From: Streptomyces sp. JJ38
Lineage (GTDB): Bacteria; Actinomycetota; Actinomycetes; Streptomycetales; Streptomycetaceae
Length of the DNA: 64,000 nucleotides
Assembly: GCF_019303475.1 (NCBI RefSeq)
Contig: NZ_JABLSI010000001.1
Coordinates: 178,248-242,247 of the forward strand
Direction of reading: 5' to 3'
This document shows, one piece after another, positions 62,288-64,000 of this stretch; positions within the stretch are counted from its first letter, which is position 1; every line of letters begins with the position of its first letter. The notes below the pieces were generated by a model, which saw only the letters and a list, made by a program, of their open reading frames with translations, made no database searches and was not told the origin of the DNA. Both the position numbers and the translations under genes were made by a program.

Positions 62288-62415
62288 CGCAACCGCCTCT
62301 CCGGCAAGGGCGAGTACCGTCTGCCGGCCCCGCCGACGTCCCGTATCGGTGCGTCATCAGAGCAGCCCGCACGGATGACGTCAAGTGCGCGCGGAGGCGG
62401 TGGTTCGCTCAACTC

Positions 62416-62431
62416 TGCGCACGCATGCGCA
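62416..62431. promoter_or_regulatory. Possible DeoR operator
   Basis: TGCGCA-CGCA-TGCGCA: two copies of the self-complementary hexamer TGCGCA spaced by four bases, in the 220-base gap between the DeoR gene and the GH31 start. A local regulator could bind it; DeoR binding is inference. Confidence 0.35.
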
Positions 62432-62507
62432 AGAAGTGCAAGGCTGGAGGTGACGTGCGGGGGTGTTGCGACGGGTGAACGCTCAGGCCCTCAACGCGTC
62501 AGGCCCG

Positions 62508-63293
62508 TCAGACCGTCAGGACCTCGACGCCCTGCGCGGTGAGCTTCTCGACCAGCTCGCCCGGCGCGGCGCGGTCCGTGACCAGCACCGTGATCTCCGG
62601 AACCGAGCAGACCCGGGCGAACGCCCGCCTCCCCAGCTTGGTCGAATCGGCGACGACGACCACCTTGCCGGCCCGCTCGGCCATCGCGCGGTTCGCGCTG
62701 GCCTCGCCCTCGTCATGCGTGGCCGCACCGAACTCCGGGTCCACGGCGTCGACGCCGAGGACGGCGTAGTCCAGGGAGAGCCCGTTCAGCACCTCGGTGG
62801 CCAGCGGGCCGGTGAGCTCGTAGGAGTTGGGCCGGGCCACGCCTCCGGTCACCACCGTCTTCACATAGGGGCGCACGGCCAGCTCGCCCGCGATGTTGAT
62901 GGCGTTGGTGACGATCGTCAGGGCCGTGCCCGGGGCGTGGTCGGCCAGGTCGGCCCGGGTGGCGAACTCGCGGGCCACCTCCGAGGTCGTCGTCCCGCCG
63001 TTGAGCCCGACCACCGCGCCGGGCAGTACGAGCCCGGCCGCCGCCCGGGCGATCCGGTGCTTCTCGTCGGCCTTGCGGGCCGTCTTGTAGCGCAGCGGCA
63101 GGTCGTAGGCGACGCCGCTGAGCACCGCGCCGCCGCGCGTGCGGGTGAGCAGCTGCTGACGGGCCAGCTCCTCCATGTCCCGGCGGATCGTGGCCGGGGA
63201 GACGCCGAGGAGTTCGGCGGCCTCGCCGACCTCCAGCCGCCCCCGCTCACTGAGCGCGTCGAGCAGGCGCGTCCAGCGCTCGTGCGCCGCCAT
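62508..63293 (-). CDS. DeoR-family (GlpR-type) sugar regulator
   Basis: A 261-residue repressor with the N-terminal winged helix RWTRLLDALSERGRLEVGEA, AELLGVSPATIRRDMEELAR and a sugar-phosphate-sensing DeoR-C domain (VVGLNGGTTTSEVAREF, LTIVTNAINIAGELA, YAVLGVDAVDPEFGAATHDE, VVADSTKLG). Members control sugar transport or catabolism genes and respond to a phosphorylated sugar. It is upstream of the GH31 gene on the same strand, which suggests control of glycan use. The ATG at 63293 is chosen because similarity begins there. Confidence 0.9.
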   Translation of the reverse strand: MAAHERWTRLLDALSERGRLEVGEAAELLGVSPATIRRDMEELARQQLLTRTRGGAVLSGVAYDLPLRYKTARKADEKHRIARAAAGLVLPGAVVGLNGGTTTSEVAREFATRADLADHAPGTALTIVTNAINIAGELAVRPYVKTVVTGGVARPNSYELTGPLATEVLNGLSLDYAVLGVDAVDPEFGAATHDEGEASANRAMAERAGKVVVVADSTKLGRRAFARVCSVPEITVLVTDRAAPGELVEKLTAQGVEVLTV

Positions 63294-64000
63294 GAGATCC
63301 TCCCGGTGCCGTCTGCGGATGAGCGTATCGCGTGGAGATCACCCTGAGGCTCCGCACGCCTGCGCTCCGGCCCCGGGCTCAGCGGTGGTGAAGCGGGGAG
63401 CCGGGGGCCTGGCCGATGCCGCTGTGCGCGGCCGTGCCCGGAGCTGCCGTTGCCCGGTGCCGGCCTCGCGCAACGATCGGAGCACTGCTCGCCGGCGTTC
63501 ATGGCGCCGAGCCGCGCAGCGGTGCTCCGGCCCGCCCGTTCGCCGAACACAAACGATCACAGGTGGACACGGCCTCCGGCGGGTGAGGAGCCCGCCCCCG
63601 CGGTCTGCCCGCCTGAGCCCCCGGTTCCCGGGCCCGCGCCGCAGGTGTCCGACCCGGCGCCGACGTCGGGGAGCGGGCGTCGTCCCCCCTCTGCACAGGT
63701 CCGGGCGCGGCCTGCGCACGGGCGCTCTGAGCTGCGCCTTCTCCGGTGAGGTCGAGGCGTGGTCGAGACCCGCACGGGAATTGTTCGATTTCCCGGTCGA
63801 ATAGGCCGGGCAGAGGGCGGAACTCGAGTGGGGGAGTGGCGCCAAGTGGGCTCTTGACAACCGCAGAACCGCGACCTCACAGTGGGCGCTACGGACATGG
63901 GCAAGACTGCTCATCTGTTCTCTGCACTTTTCGTCAGACCCATTTTCCGCGTCTTTGCGGGCTCATCTGTCGTGCCGCGATTCCTTCGCGGCTTCCGAAG
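63294..64000. other. Right-edge intergenic region
   Basis: About 700 bases with no confident gene; open frames are GC-rich shadows. A perfect TTGACA hexamer at 63854-63859 is followed at normal distance by a poor -10 (CACAGT, 63878-63883). An ATG at 63897 then opens a frame (MGKTAHLFSALFVRPIFRVF) that runs off the right end, with no ribosome site. This could be a promoter and the start of a gene beyond the window, at low confidence. Confidence 0.4.

Noticed and set aside
58910-62542. A 1210-codon open frame on the plus strand opposite the GH31 gene
   Set aside because: It is antisense to a protein with clear GH31, F5/8C and ricin-B features and is composed of Gly/Val/Arg/Ala runs, the usual shadow of high GC3 codons.

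Overview
The window is chromosomal DNA of a high-GC actinobacterium, almost certainly a Streptomyces. The supporting signs are very high GC with GC-rich third codon positions, many GTG starts, 4-base start/stop overlaps, and typical Streptomyces families: an XRE/DUF397/RsbW-like triad, SpoIIE-type phosphatase, SepF paralogue, F420-type LLM oxidoreductase, PadR with a permease-prefix protein, and secreted AA10 and GH31 enzymes. I found no tRNA, rRNA, transposase or CRISPR array.

Left part (1-9 kb): a plus-strand catabolic operon (CoA ligase/crotonase fusion cut by the window edge, zinc alcohol dehydrogenase, aldehyde dehydrogenase, second CoA ligase, DadA-like FAD oxidoreductase), then NADP-type glutamate dehydrogenase. 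From 9 to 16 kb the minus strand carries a SpoIIE-type phosphatase broken by a one-base frameshift and an MFS-fdhD-LysR operon. From 16 to 27.6 kb are mixed housekeeping and accessory genes: phytoene-desaturase-like oxidoreductase, AA10 lytic polysaccharide monooxygenase, PadR pair, SepF-like, MazG-like, LLM oxidoreductase, mmuM, and arginine deiminase plus ornithine carbamoyltransferase.

27.6-39.6 kb is an aerobic, CoA-dependent aromatic acid cluster. Its core is a flavin monooxygenase/Old-Yellow-Enzyme fusion of the 2-aminobenzoyl-CoA monooxygenase/reductase (salicylyl-CoA 5-hydroxylase) type. Around it sit a benzoate-CoA-ligase-like enzyme, two more ligases, a crotonase, an acyl-CoA dehydrogenase, a RidA-family protein, a PaaX regulator and a GAF-LuxR regulator.

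39.9-49.3 kb is the most unusual stretch. A Crp/Fnr protein is followed by a class III nucleotide-cyclase-like protein, two paralogous P-loop proteins with repeat-like C-termini, a possible SPFH-like protein, a small linker protein, a sigma-like protein, a small HTH protein and a deoxyribosyltransferase/TIR-like protein. Four of these share the short motif G-x-[IV]-N-[TA]-G-x-[VL]-x-G-G-Q-x-[VY], which resembles the RHIM-like amyloid signalling motifs of bacterial NLR-type systems. I propose a two-operon signalling or conflict system. A decayed copy of a downstream isocitrate-lyase-superfamily gene lies at its right edge.

49.7-64 kb holds a lipoprotein and a secreted metzincin with lower-GC codons, the RsbW-like/XRE/DUF397 triad, the intact isocitrate-lyase-superfamily gene, a MocR regulator, a minus-strand pair matching the CreE/CreD aspartate-nitrosuccinate (nitrite-forming) pathway with two direct repeats upstream, a secreted GH31 glycosidase with lectin modules, and a DeoR regulator.
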